This document shows, in pieces, positions 1 through 6,911 of a stretch of DNA of 12,917 nucleotides. A program made the position numbers and the translations under genes. The stretch spans positions 1 to 12,917 of the forward strand of contig DASUKA010000012.1 of NCBI GenBank assembly GCA_036278935.1, in the 5' to 3' direction. Origin of the DNA: DASSNR01 sp036278935. Its GTDB lineage: Bacteria > Gemmatimonadota > Gemmatimonadetes > Gemmatimonadales > Gemmatimonadaceae. The notes below the pieces were generated by a model. It was not told the origin of the DNA. It worked only from the letters and a program-made list of their open reading frames with translations, and did no database searches. Each line of letters starts with the position of its first letter. The first letter of the stretch is position 1.

Positions 1-609
1 CCACTCGTGACGGCGCCGGGCGTGGCGAAAGCCGACGGCAGCGCGGGTGACACGCGCTGGATGCCGCAGCAGCTCGCCTTCGTGGTGCGGAGCGGCGCGT
101 CCTCGCACGACGTCACCGTGCCGGTAGAGCGCACGCTCCGCATCCTGGCACCCGACATTCCCGTCTACGCCGTCCGCAGCATGGGGGCGGTGCTCGCGCG
201 CTCCACGGCGCGCACGACGTTCACCCTGGAGCTGCTCGAGATCGCATCGGTCGCCGCGCTCCTGATCGGCGCGGTGGGACTCTACGGCGTGGTGTCGTAC
301 ATGGTGAGCCTGCGCGCACACGACATGGCGGTGCGCATCGCGCTTGGCGCGCAGCCCGCGGTGCTGCGGCGCCAGGTCCTTCGACAGGCGGTGGCGGTGG
401 CCGCGGTGGGCATCGTTCTCGGACTTGGGGCGGCGGTGATGGTGACGCGCTTTCTGAGCGCGCTGCTCTTTGGCGTTGCCCCGACCGATCCCGCGACGCT
501 CTTCGGCGCCGCGGTCGTGATGACTGCCGTCGCGGTGACGGCCAGCTGGTTCCCCGCGCGACGCGCCGCCGATGTGGACCCCGCGGCGGTGCTGCGCGCG
601 GAAACGTGA
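1..609 (+). CDS. FtsX/MacB-type ABC transporter permease, C-terminal part (ADOP-like)
   Basis: Partial: the frame is open from base 1 and stops with TGA at 607-609, so the N-terminus lies outside the window. The visible ~202 residues hold the end of a periplasmic domain (about 1-73) and the C-terminal FtsX membrane unit. Hydrophobic segments lie at about 76-101, 128-150 and 162-182. After the first comes RAHDMAVRIALGA, the family's coupling-loop motif (usually R-T/R-E-I-IR-ALGA). The protein ends PARRAADVDPAAVLRAE, the classic tail of MacB-like and 'ADOP' (acidobacterial duplicated orphan permease) proteins. Such proteins move peptides or lipids, or apply mechanical force across the inner membrane; the substrate cannot be told here. 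msrA starts 13 nt downstream, so the two may be co-transcribed. Family assignment is firm; the ADOP subtype is inferred because the duplicated N-terminal half is not visible. Confidence 0.9.
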   Translation, partial: PLVTAPGVAKADGSAGDTRWMPQQLAFVVRSGASSHDVTVPVERTLRILAPDIPVYAVRSMGAVLARSTARTTFTLELLEIASVAALLIGAVGLYGVVSYMVSLRAHDMAVRIALGAQPAVLRRQVLRQAVAVAAVGIVLGLGAAVMVTRFLSALLFGVAPTDPATLFGAAVVMTAVAVTASWFPARRAADVDPAAVLRAET

Positions 610-622
610 GGGAGGAACGCTC

Positions 623-1315
623 ATGAACCGGCATATCGAAGTGGAACGACGGTGGGCCCCGTTGCTCGTCGGGCTCGTGGCCGCGGCGGGCACAGCAGGT
701 CGTTCCGCATCGGCGGCCATCGTGCCGCCCAGGGCACCATCATCTGCCGTCGTCGTATTGGCCGGCGGATGCTACTGGGGCGTGGAGTCGGTGTTCCGGC
801 ACGTTCGAGGAATCACGTCGGTCACCTCGGGCTACGCCTCTCCGGTTCCGGCGGCGGGCACCGCGTCGCGCGGGCCCGCGGAGGCGGTGCGCATCGTGTA
901 CGACCCCTCGCGCATCTCCTATCGGCAGATTCTCGATGTGTTCTTCTCGGTGGTGCACGATCCCACGCAGCTCGACCGGCAGGGCCCGGACGTGGGGCCG
1001 GAGTACCGTTCCATCGTGTTCGTGGATGGTGCGGCGCAGCGGCGTGTGGTACGTACCTATATCGACTCGCTGAGCGCGGCCCACGTCTTCCCGAAACCCA
1101 TCGTCACTCGCATCGCGGCGCTGCAGTCGTTCAAGCGCGTGGATGATTCGCAGCAGCGCTACGCCGAGCGCCACCCGACGGATCCGTACATCGTGACGTA
1201 TGATGTGCCGAAGGTGAAGGCGCTACGGCAGCGGTTCCCGCGGCTGTACCGGGACGGACTGTCGGCCGGAGAACACGCGGCACGCGCCTCGCACGGGAGC
1301 GTGCGCGAGCAGTGA
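623..1315 (+). CDS. msrA: Exported peptide-methionine (S)-S-oxide reductase MsrA, single-cysteine form
   Basis: Reduces methionine-S-sulfoxide in proteins. The ATG at 623 was chosen because GGGAGGAA (610-617) precedes it and because it leaves a clean signal peptide (WAPLLVGLVAAAGTAG, then SASA, residues ~11-31); an in-frame start at 572 would lie inside the permease gene. The mature part has the catalytic GCYWG motif (Cys50), the GPAEAV segment holding the active-site Glu, HDPTQLDRQGPDVGPEYRS, and the C-terminal HPTDPYI-DVPKV block of one MsrA clade. The product is 230 residues. Oddities: Cys50 is its only cysteine, so no resolving cysteine exists. The usual GYAGG is GYASP, GHAE is GPAE, and the AEDYHQ motif is degenerate (VDDSQQ). 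A periplasmic repair role is inferred from the signal peptide. The gene is probably transcribed with the upstream permease and is convergent with the galactosidase gene. Confidence 0.9.
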   Translation: MNRHIEVERRWAPLLVGLVAAAGTAGRSASAAIVPPRAPSSAVVVLAGGCYWGVESVFRHVRGITSVTSGYASPVPAAGTASRGPAEAVRIVYDPSRISYRQILDVFFSVVHDPTQLDRQGPDVGPEYRSIVFVDGAAQRRVVRTYIDSLSAAHVFPKPIVTRIAALQSFKRVDDSQQRYAERHPTDPYIVTYDVPKVKALRQRFPRLYRDGLSAGEHAARASHGSVREQ

Positions 1316-1330
1316 TGCCATGCCGGTGGG

Positions 1331-1354
1331 CGGGCGGCGGCTCAGCTGCGCCCG
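1331..1354. terminator. Hairpin between convergent genes, possible bidirectional terminator
   Basis: In the 41-bp gap between the msrA stop (1315) and the galactosidase stop (1357), CGGGC (1331-1335), a bulged G, then GCGGC pairs with GCTGC-GCCCG (1345-1354) across a TCA triloop; one pair is G-U. There is no U-tract on either strand, so intrinsic termination is uncertain. Position between two convergent stop codons is the main support. Confidence 0.35.
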
Positions 1355-1356
1355 TA

Positions 1357-3075
1357 TCACGGCAGCCCTACGCCGTCCTCGCCAACCCAATCGAAGCGTC
1401 GCTTCTCGCCACCCAGCCGCCACTGCCCGGGATAGACCGTGCGCTGCCAGTCGAGCGGCTCGGCGAGCGGCTGGCTGGCGGCCGCGAGCGCGAGCGCCGC
1501 GCGCAGGTCCCGGCGCTGCTCCGCGCCCAATGCGTCGGGCGCGAGAGAGACGAAGAGCGTCGTCCCGCTGTGCGCCAGGAGATCCAGCCACTGCCTGCCG
1601 AACGACCAGGGCACCGAGGTCGTGACGGCGGCACAGTCCGCATCCGTCACGTAGAACGCGCCATCCTGCGCGCCGCGGAACGCTAGCGAGTTCACGCCCA
1701 TCTTCCGTGTACGCGCCCAGTCCGTGCCGCTCGTATCGTCCCCGACCCGGCAGAGCTCGAAGCGACCCGCCGAGAGGTGGCTCACCGTGTTGCAGCCGAT
1801 GATGAGCGCGTCGCCCGCCGCCGTGCGGATGGTGTCGTACAGCTCGCCGATCACCTCGCCGGTGGTGTGCGCGCGTCCGGCGGCGAAGCTCCACTGGCCG
1901 CGGGTGAGCGCGGAGCCCATCTGATAGCCCCAGCGGCCCAGGATGTCGAAGGTCGTGTAGTCGTGCTTGATGAGGTCGAAGCCCCACGCGCGCAGCCGCG
2001 CGATGTCATCCGCCACCTTCTTGCGAACCTCCGGCACGGTGGGATCGAGCACGCTGTGCTCGCGCGAGAGACGCCAGGAATCCGGCGCGGCAGCCGGCGC
2101 CTGTAGCGGACGAATCCAGATGCCGGCGCGCGCGCCGATGCCGCGGATGTCCGCGACGAGACCGGGCATGTCCGGGAACTTCTCGTTGCCGCGATCCCAC
2201 GTGCCGGCGCCCTCCTTCTGCTCGCCGCGCCCCGGCTCCCAGCCATCGTCGATCACGACCAATGGGCGGTTCTCCCCGGTGGGCGAGAGATCCACGAGAT
2301 GGTTGGCGTCCGCGCGCACCGTCTCCGCGCTGTTCCGCCCGTACGCCCAGTACCAGTCGTTGCTGCCGTAGACCGGGCGCGAGGGCAGTCGAGGAGCGGG
2401 GCACATCTGCGCGCAGAACGCGTGCAGCGCGGCGAACGGCGATTCATCCGCCTGCCCCGCGCGCGAGACAACATCGCACACGTCGAGCGTGCGGTCGCCA
2501 AGCTCTACGCCCATACTGCCGCTTCGCACGTCCGCGCAGAGGCTGATGCCATCTGGATCCAGCTGCCAGTAGCAGAAGGCGCGGGCACCGGTGCGTACAC
2601 CATAGCCGTGCGTGCGCGAGCCATCGTACGCCGCGGCGTACCAGGGCATCACGCGGTCGGGGACCCAGCCGCGCCACTCGAGATTTCCGTACGCGCGCTC
2701 CCACGCATCGCCCAGGATGAGCCGCGTGGTGGTCATGGCGCCCCGCCAGCGCAGGTAGAGGCGGCTCACGGCGACGCCCGGGGCGGAGAGCGCGACGTGA
2801 AGCGCATCGGGCTGCTCCGTGGTGGTGACAATGACCCCATTCTCGCCCGTCCATCGCTCGCCCGCGCGCCGCAGTCGCTGCTGCCCGGCCGCCGTCTGCG
2901 CGAGCACGAGATCCGGCGCGCGGTGCACGTCGACGACGCCCCCGCCCTGATGCCGGCTCCGGGGCACGGGCGGGGCGGAGGCCGCGTGCGTGACGCCGGT
3001 GATGGGCGGGATGGGGAGCGCCAGGCCGAGCGCGGACAACGCCGCGCGCTCGACGAATTCGCGACGGGAGGTCAT
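1357..3075 (-). CDS. Tat-exported alpha-galactosidase-like glycoside hydrolase (clan GH-D, GH36-like)
   Basis: 572 residues. The N-terminus SRREFVERAALSALGLALP is a twin-arginine signal, so the enzyme is probably exported folded. About residues 40-235 look like the N-terminal beta-sandwich domain; the (beta/alpha)8 barrel begins near SNDWYWAYG. Barrel landmarks: PLVVIDDGWEPGRG (strand 2, substrate Asp pair), ARAGIWIRPL, then DLIKHDYTTFD with the family's K-x-D-Y nucleophile motif (Asp372), and RVGDD around residues 443-447, fitting the R-x-x-x-D acid/base motif (probably Asp447). Clan GH-D retaining enzymes release terminal alpha-galactose from oligo- or polysaccharides. The exact family (GH36, GH27 or a related COG3345 protein) and substrate are not certain. 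No clear Shine-Dalgarno precedes the ATG at 3075. An IS66 remnant begins 76 bp upstream and may have separated the gene from its original promoter. No transporter or regulator gene for sugars is adjacent. Confidence 0.85.
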   Translation of the reverse strand: MTSRREFVERAALSALGLALPIPPITGVTHAASAPPVPRSRHQGGGVVDVHRAPDLVLAQTAAGQQRLRRAGERWTGENGVIVTTTEQPDALHVALSAPGVAVSRLYLRWRGAMTTTRLILGDAWERAYGNLEWRGWVPDRVMPWYAAAYDGSRTHGYGVRTGARAFCYWQLDPDGISLCADVRSGSMGVELGDRTLDVCDVVSRAGQADESPFAALHAFCAQMCPAPRLPSRPVYGSNDWYWAYGRNSAETVRADANHLVDLSPTGENRPLVVIDDGWEPGRGEQKEGAGTWDRGNEKFPDMPGLVADIRGIGARAGIWIRPLQAPAAAPDSWRLSREHSVLDPTVPEVRKKVADDIARLRAWGFDLIKHDYTTFDILGRWGYQMGSALTRGQWSFAAGRAHTTGEVIGELYDTIRTAAGDALIIGCNTVSHLSAGRFELCRVGDDTSGTDWARTRKMGVNSLAFRGAQDGAFYVTDADCAAVTTSVPWSFGRQWLDLLAHSGTTLFVSLAPDALGAEQRRDLRAALALAAASQPLAEPLDWQRTVYPGQWRLGGEKRRFDWVGEDGVGLP

Positions 3076-3151
3076 GGAGCGGGAATATGGGCGGTGGAGG
3101 GAGGGGCGGAAGAGCGACGGGTCACGGAGGGGTGTGGTCAGGCCTTGAACC

Positions 3152-4551
3152 GTAACTACTCAGGTAGTGGCTAATTGGTGCTGGCTGAGGGGGTAGTGGT
3201 CCGATATTGGCGGTGGCGTGCCGGCATTGGCGAATCAGTGGGAGCAGTTGTGGCGAGGCGTGGCGAGGGAGACGCGACCGGCCGGGCGTGGGACGCGCTC
3301 CGAGTGAGCCTTGAGCGCGAGGTACGCGGCGCCTACCCCCTAGGCCCAGGGGCTGTCGTCTCGGTGGTCCGCCGCACTTCGAGCGCTGCGTGGCCATCGC
3401 CGTCAGCAGGGCCGAGGCCACCGTCAAGGCCAAGGTGGCCTCCCTCGAGCGCCGCGCGCGCGCTGGAGGCCGCCCAGCACCAGGACAGCCATAACAGCTC
3501 CAAGCCTCCGAGCTCGGACATGGTTCGCCGTCCGAAGAGCGTACGCGGCAAGAGTGGCACGCGGCCAGGCGGACCGCAGGGCCACCCGGGAGCGACGCTC
3601 GAGTTGTGCGAGGCCCCGCACCACGTCGTTACCCACTCGGCCACGCGCTGCACGAGCTGCGGCACGGCGTTCACGGAGCATGCCGTGAGTGCAGAGCTCG
3701 ACCGGAGGCAGGTCTTCGACATCGTGCCCGCTCACCTGGTGGTCACCGAGCACCGGCTGCTCGCTCGCCAGTGCGCGGCGTGCGGAGCGTACGCCGTTGG
3801 CGACTTCCCCGCAGAGGCGAGCGGAGCGCCACGGTGCAGTACGGGAGCGAGCTCCTCGCGCTCGCGGTCTACCTCGCCGCGGGCCAGTTCCTGCCGCTCA
3901 AGCGAGCGAGCGAACTCCTGAGTACCCTCGCTGGGCACCGGGTCAGCCAGGCCATCCTTCTCTCGGCCGAAGCGAGAGCGGCCAGCCGGCTCCGGGCGAC
4001 CGAGCAGGCGATCTTCCGCCTCATCCAGCACTCCGCTGTAGCGCACATGGACGAGACGGGCTGCTTCGTCGAGCAGAAACTCCACTACCTGCACGACCTC
4101 TCCACGCCTGCTTCGAGCCACTACACCGTGCATAAGAAGCGCGGCCGTGGGGCCTTCCACGGCATCGGCTTCCTCCCCGCGTACGATGGCGTGGCCGTGC
4201 ACGACGGCTGCGAGACGTACAGGGATCATCGCTATCCGTGCGATCACGCGCTCTGCTGTGCGCACCTGCTGCGAGCGCTCACCTTCCTCGAGGAGGAAGA
4301 GCAGCGGAAGTGGGCGGGGAAGTTCAAGCGGCTCTTGCTCGATATGAAGGCAGCGAAGCAGCGCGCTGGTCACGCGCTTCCTCCATGACTTCCGCGCCAT
4401 CTAGCCGCGCTGCAACTCGCCCGATCACCCCAGTGGTGGTGCGCGCGCGCCATCGTCGCGATACGCACGAGCAGGGGACATGGCGGGCGGAGTACGCGGC
4501 AAATGGAAGGCTCGGGCAGCTCGAGCGCTCGCGCAATGATGCCGTGGTTAC
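3152..4551 (+). mobile_element. Degenerate IS66-family insertion sequence remnant
   Basis: The transposase pseudogene at 3390-4388 identifies the family. The ends are proposed, not proven: GTAACTAC (3152-3159) faces GTGGTTAC (4544-4551), whose reverse complement matches at 7 of 8 positions, and the next bases match only partly. Just inside the left end, ACTAC-TCAG-GTAGT (3155-3168) forms a small hairpin. The 8 bp outside each end (CTTGAACC and GCGAAACG) are not a target duplication. At about 1.4 kb it is shorter than typical single-transposase IS66 elements, in line with the missing transposase C-terminus. It sits between the 5' side of the galactosidase gene and the 3' end of the lipoprotein gene, 10 bp from the latter's stop. 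Confidence 0.7.
3390..4388 (+). pseudogene. IS66-family transposase (TnpC-like, DUF6444/zinc-finger type), frameshifted and truncated
   Basis: Reading needs three segments. First, from about 3390 (possible GTG start; the reading frame with codons beginning at 3390), a coiled-coil-like N-terminus (VAIAVSRAEATVKAKVASLE). At a GCGCGCGCGC run near 3453-3464 the frame changes, giving LEAAQHQDSHNSSKPPSSD, RPGGPQGHPGATLE and a CxxC...CxxC zinc finger (CTSCG, CAACG). Near 3830-3834 it changes back, giving YGSELLALAVYLAAGQ, the MDETG motif (first catalytic Asp), VHDGCETY (second Asp) and CCAHLLRALTFLEEE. The frame ends at TGA 4386-4388 after WAGKFKRLLLDMK. The C-terminal block that carries the catalytic Glu in this family (N-N-x-A-E-R) is absent in every frame up to 4551. 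Loss of one GC dinucleotide explains the first shift; loss of one base explains the second. Inactive transposase is a firm inference. Confidence 0.88.
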
Positions 4552-4561
4552 GCGAAACGGC

Positions 4562-6598
4562 TCAAGGAGTGATCGCGTACACCGTATTCCCGATGAACGC
4601 GAGGAACCGGCCTTCGCGCCAGACCACCGTACCGAGCCTCGACATGATCTTCTCTAGGGTACCGCCGGGCGGCACGACGTAGCGCCCGGTGCCGTCCTCG
4701 AAGATCACGGTGCCGTCGCTGGCGAGTGCGGAGACCCTGCTGTCCGTGCCAGAAGACGAGACCTGTCGAAGCTCGCCCGTGGGGGATCGGGTCCAGACCT
4801 GGAGAACCCCGCCAGTGCCGAGCGCCGTGAACGCTGTCCATCCCGAGTTGACGGCGTAGTCCGTTGGCTGGGGATTTGGTGGCCCTTCGGGCACGGGCTC
4901 CTCCATCCGTGCCGGCGCGAGGACGGTATCACCGGCGTCGTTGTGGAGTACGATGGCGTACGTTTGCGCGGTGCAGCACGGTGTGCTCTTCCTGTAGACG
5001 ACATTTACGCCATCGGTCACGGGATACGTGTTCCCTCGGCCAGTGCCATCGTCTGGCGTGAGCAGCGTAGTCGTGCCACCCCGGTAGCGGTAGACGCGGT
5101 AATCGCTGGACCAGAACGCCACGTCGCCGTTCGACGCGACGCCATTGTGCGTGTTTCCGGCGTCGGTCGAAATGGTGGTGTTCGTGCCCGCCACCAGATC
5201 ACGCCGCGTCAGCGTCTCGTCGTCCGAGAAGATGGCGTAGTTCCCGCTGACTTCTAGCGATGAGGAGCCATTGAGCGTGCCCAGATCGACGAGGGTTCCG
5301 TTCCGCCACTCGAAGCCCTCCGTGCCCTGGTGGGTTGATTTACCGACGGCGAAGATTGCTCCCGTCGAGGTGACGTACCCGTACGGCGGAGCCGCACCGA
5401 GCGCCGTATCGGGGTAGATGGGCTGGGTCGCGCCGGATGTGACATCGCGGAGCGTGATCATCCCGTCCACGCCACGATACAAGACGTGGTCGCCGCGGAA
5501 ATCCATGACAGATCCATCCACGGTCGCGATCTCGCTGAGCTTCGTACTCGCTTCCACATAGACCTGGCGGAAGGCCTCGGCGAGTTGGCCCCGCGAGTCG
5601 CGGGCGGTGAAGATGAGATACACGGTCTGCCCATCGAAGTCCGCGAGCGAGGCCGTGCCACTGATGTGCGATTGACCGGTGGCCAGTGCGGGGTCGTCGT
5701 CGATCTTGTCGTAGCTCACCGCGACGGCGAGACTGCTGCACCCGGCCGGATCGTCGTCCGTACAGTCGGCGGAGAAATCGATTGAGGGGCGCGCGATGGC
5801 GCCGCTGTCAGGCGCCGTCACCGTGAGCGTCGGCTTGCGATCGTGCACGAACCTCACGAACGCATCAGTCGCCGCTCCGTTCACGTCCGTGGCGGTCACT
5901 TCGAGTTGCAGCGTGTCGCGCGGCAACCCCTGAAGGGGGACCGTGCCTTCCCAGTCCTTATCCGGTGTCGAGTAGCTCAGCGCCACGCGCGTCGTGCCGA
6001 CGGCGGCAGCGACCGACGCAAGCTCGGAGCGGGATGTGACACTGACGGCGACCTGAAGTGTGTCGCCAACTATGGCGTCCGCGTGCGGCTGGGAGATCGA
6101 CGGCGTGACGTCGGGCGAGTACGCCCCGGCTGTGGCCGTGAAGCTGACTGCGAGGCTATCGCCGACCGACGCGGCAAGTACATTCGTTCCCTTCGTCGCA
6201 CCGAGCGTCCAGCTGCCGACCGTTGCCAATCCGGCCGAGTCCGTGACGGCATCGCTGTCCGCCACGCTGCCGCCTCCCGCCATGATGGTGAAATGCACAT
6301 GCGCTCCATCCACGGCATGCCCCGACTGGTCGCTGACGTGCACGGCTGGAGCAATCGGTACCGCCTGTCCCGGCGCCACTGCCTGGTTATCTCCCGCTGC
6401 CCTGACGATCTGCGCTGGCGCACCGGCGGTGTCCGTCTGCGTCGTACCCTCGCCCGTGCCGGTGATATCCCGCGCCGTTGAAGCGTCACTGCACGAGCCC
6501 GCCAACGCCACAAGCAGAGCACAGAGCACACCTGCTCGGAACCAGCGCGAACCGGCCGCGATGGCGGATGGCCAACAGTTGAACGTTCCGTGATACAC
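4562..6598 (-). CDS. Secreted lipoprotein with bacterial Ig-like domain(s) and propeller-like C-terminal half
   Basis: 678 residues from the GTG at 6598. This start was preferred because hydrophobic AGVLCALLVALAGSC follows within 36 residues; an in-frame TTG at 6709 adds 37 residues and has no better ribosome site. The likely lipidated cysteine is Cys36 (AGSC, an atypical lipobox), followed by a Thr/Gly-rich linker. Residues ~61-157 form a Big_1/invasin-like Ig domain (GDNQAVAPGQAVPIAPAV, AGGGSVADSDAVTDSAGLA, ending SFTATA). Residues ~163-351 look like two more beta-sandwich domains; one contains CTDDDPAGC, a possible disulfide. Residues ~353-678 show repeating blade-like units (VMDFRGDHVLYR, YAIFSDD, VAFWSSDYRVYRYRGG, WTAFTALGTG), suggesting a beta-propeller. 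No catalytic motif was seen; a surface binding or adhesion role is a guess. The IS66 remnant abuts its 3' end. It is divergent from the S9 peptidase gene. Confidence 0.8.
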   Translation of the reverse strand: MYHGTFNCWPSAIAAGSRWFRAGVLCALLVALAGSCSDASTARDITGTGEGTTQTDTAGAPAQIVRAAGDNQAVAPGQAVPIAPAVHVSDQSGHAVDGAHVHFTIMAGGGSVADSDAVTDSAGLATVGSWTLGATKGTNVLAASVGDSLAVSFTATAGAYSPDVTPSISQPHADAIVGDTLQVAVSVTSRSELASVAAAVGTTRVALSYSTPDKDWEGTVPLQGLPRDTLQLEVTATDVNGAATDAFVRFVHDRKPTLTVTAPDSGAIARPSIDFSADCTDDDPAGCSSLAVAVSYDKIDDDPALATGQSHISGTASLADFDGQTVYLIFTARDSRGQLAEAFRQVYVEASTKLSEIATVDGSVMDFRGDHVLYRGVDGMITLRDVTSGATQPIYPDTALGAAPPYGYVTSTGAIFAVGKSTHQGTEGFEWRNGTLVDLGTLNGSSSLEVSGNYAIFSDDETLTRRDLVAGTNTTISTDAGNTHNGVASNGDVAFWSSDYRVYRYRGGTTTLLTPDDGTGRGNTYPVTDGVNVVYRKSTPCCTAQTYAIVLHNDAGDTVLAPARMEEPVPEGPPNPQPTDYAVNSGWTAFTALGTGGVLQVWTRSPTGELRQVSSSGTDSRVSALASDGTVIFEDGTGRYVVPPGGTLEKIMSRLGTVVWREGRFLAFIGNTVYAITP

Positions 6599-6657
6599 GA
6601 TGGGGATCTCAGAGCGGGCAGGCGGCAAACGACACACCGCCCGGGTGATCAAGGCAG

Positions 6658-6686
6658 GAAGAACTGGAAGAACTGTGGGAATACTG
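6658..6686. repeat. Short tandem repeat, 9-bp unit, two perfect copies plus one diverged
   Basis: GAAGAACTG occurs at 6658-6666 and directly again at 6667-6675; GGAATACTG at 6678-6686 matches at 6 of 9 positions. It lies upstream of the chosen lipoprotein start. It could be an iterated protein-binding site or plain slippage; nothing else decides. Confidence 0.5.
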
Positions 6687-6773
6687 GCGTCGACAGCCCC
6701 CTTCGGCAAGAGATTCCAGGCGGAACGCCTGCTTCCTCGCCGCTCGCGGCCCTAATCCCCGTTTTCCTTCACA

Positions 6774-6788
6774 CAACGCGAAGCGTTG
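6774..6788. promoter_or_regulatory. Perfect inverted repeat in divergent promoter region, candidate operator
   Basis: CAACGC-GAA-GCGTTG is a perfect 6-bp inverted repeat with a 3-nt centre. It has no T-run on either side and lies between two divergent starts, so a terminator is unlikely. An operator for a dimeric regulator shared by the lipoprotein and peptidase genes is possible, but no regulator gene is in the window. Confidence 0.3.
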
Positions 6789-6862
6789 ATCGCTCCCCAT
6801 TCGCGACGATGGGCTGCGCGGGCCCCTCCGGCGCGCCATCTGGCCAGCGTCATGACCAGCCT

Positions 6863-6868
6863 GCATAA
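6863..6868 (+). promoter_or_regulatory. Possible -10 box for the S9 peptidase gene
   Basis: CATAAT matches five of six bases of the sigma-70 -10 consensus in a very GC-rich setting and would give a short leader of about 35 nt to the ATG at 6912. No matching -35 hexamer is visible 16-18 bp upstream, so this is weak. Confidence 0.25.
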
Positions 6869-6911
6869 TAGGAAGATGCCATTGAGGACCCTTCCATCTT
6901 CACCTCCCGCA

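Larger units (their letters stand above)
6599..6911. other. Divergent intergenic region (313 bp) with short repeats
   Basis: No credible gene lies here; frames extending into it look like run-ons of the flanking genes. It must carry the promoters of the lipoprotein (-) and the S9 peptidase (+). It contains a perfect tandem pair of GAAGAACTG (6658-6666, 6667-6675), a diverged third copy GGAATACTG (6678-6686), a perfect 6-bp hairpin at 6774-6788, and a CATAAT box at 6863-6868. Confidence 0.6.

Noticed and set aside
2299..3174. Open plus-strand frame of 291 codons opposite the alpha-galactosidase gene
   Set aside because: No family-like motifs and Arg/Ala-rich composition; the minus strand has a Tat signal and an intact GH-D active site.
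4522..4531. Palindrome CGAGCGCTCG downstream of the lipoprotein gene
   Set aside because: Short, with no loop or U-tract; expected by chance in GC-rich DNA.
3144..4559. Target-site duplication flanking the IS66 remnant
   Set aside because: The 8 bp outside the proposed ends (CTTGAACC, GCGAAACG) do not match; the ends are eroded or wrongly placed.
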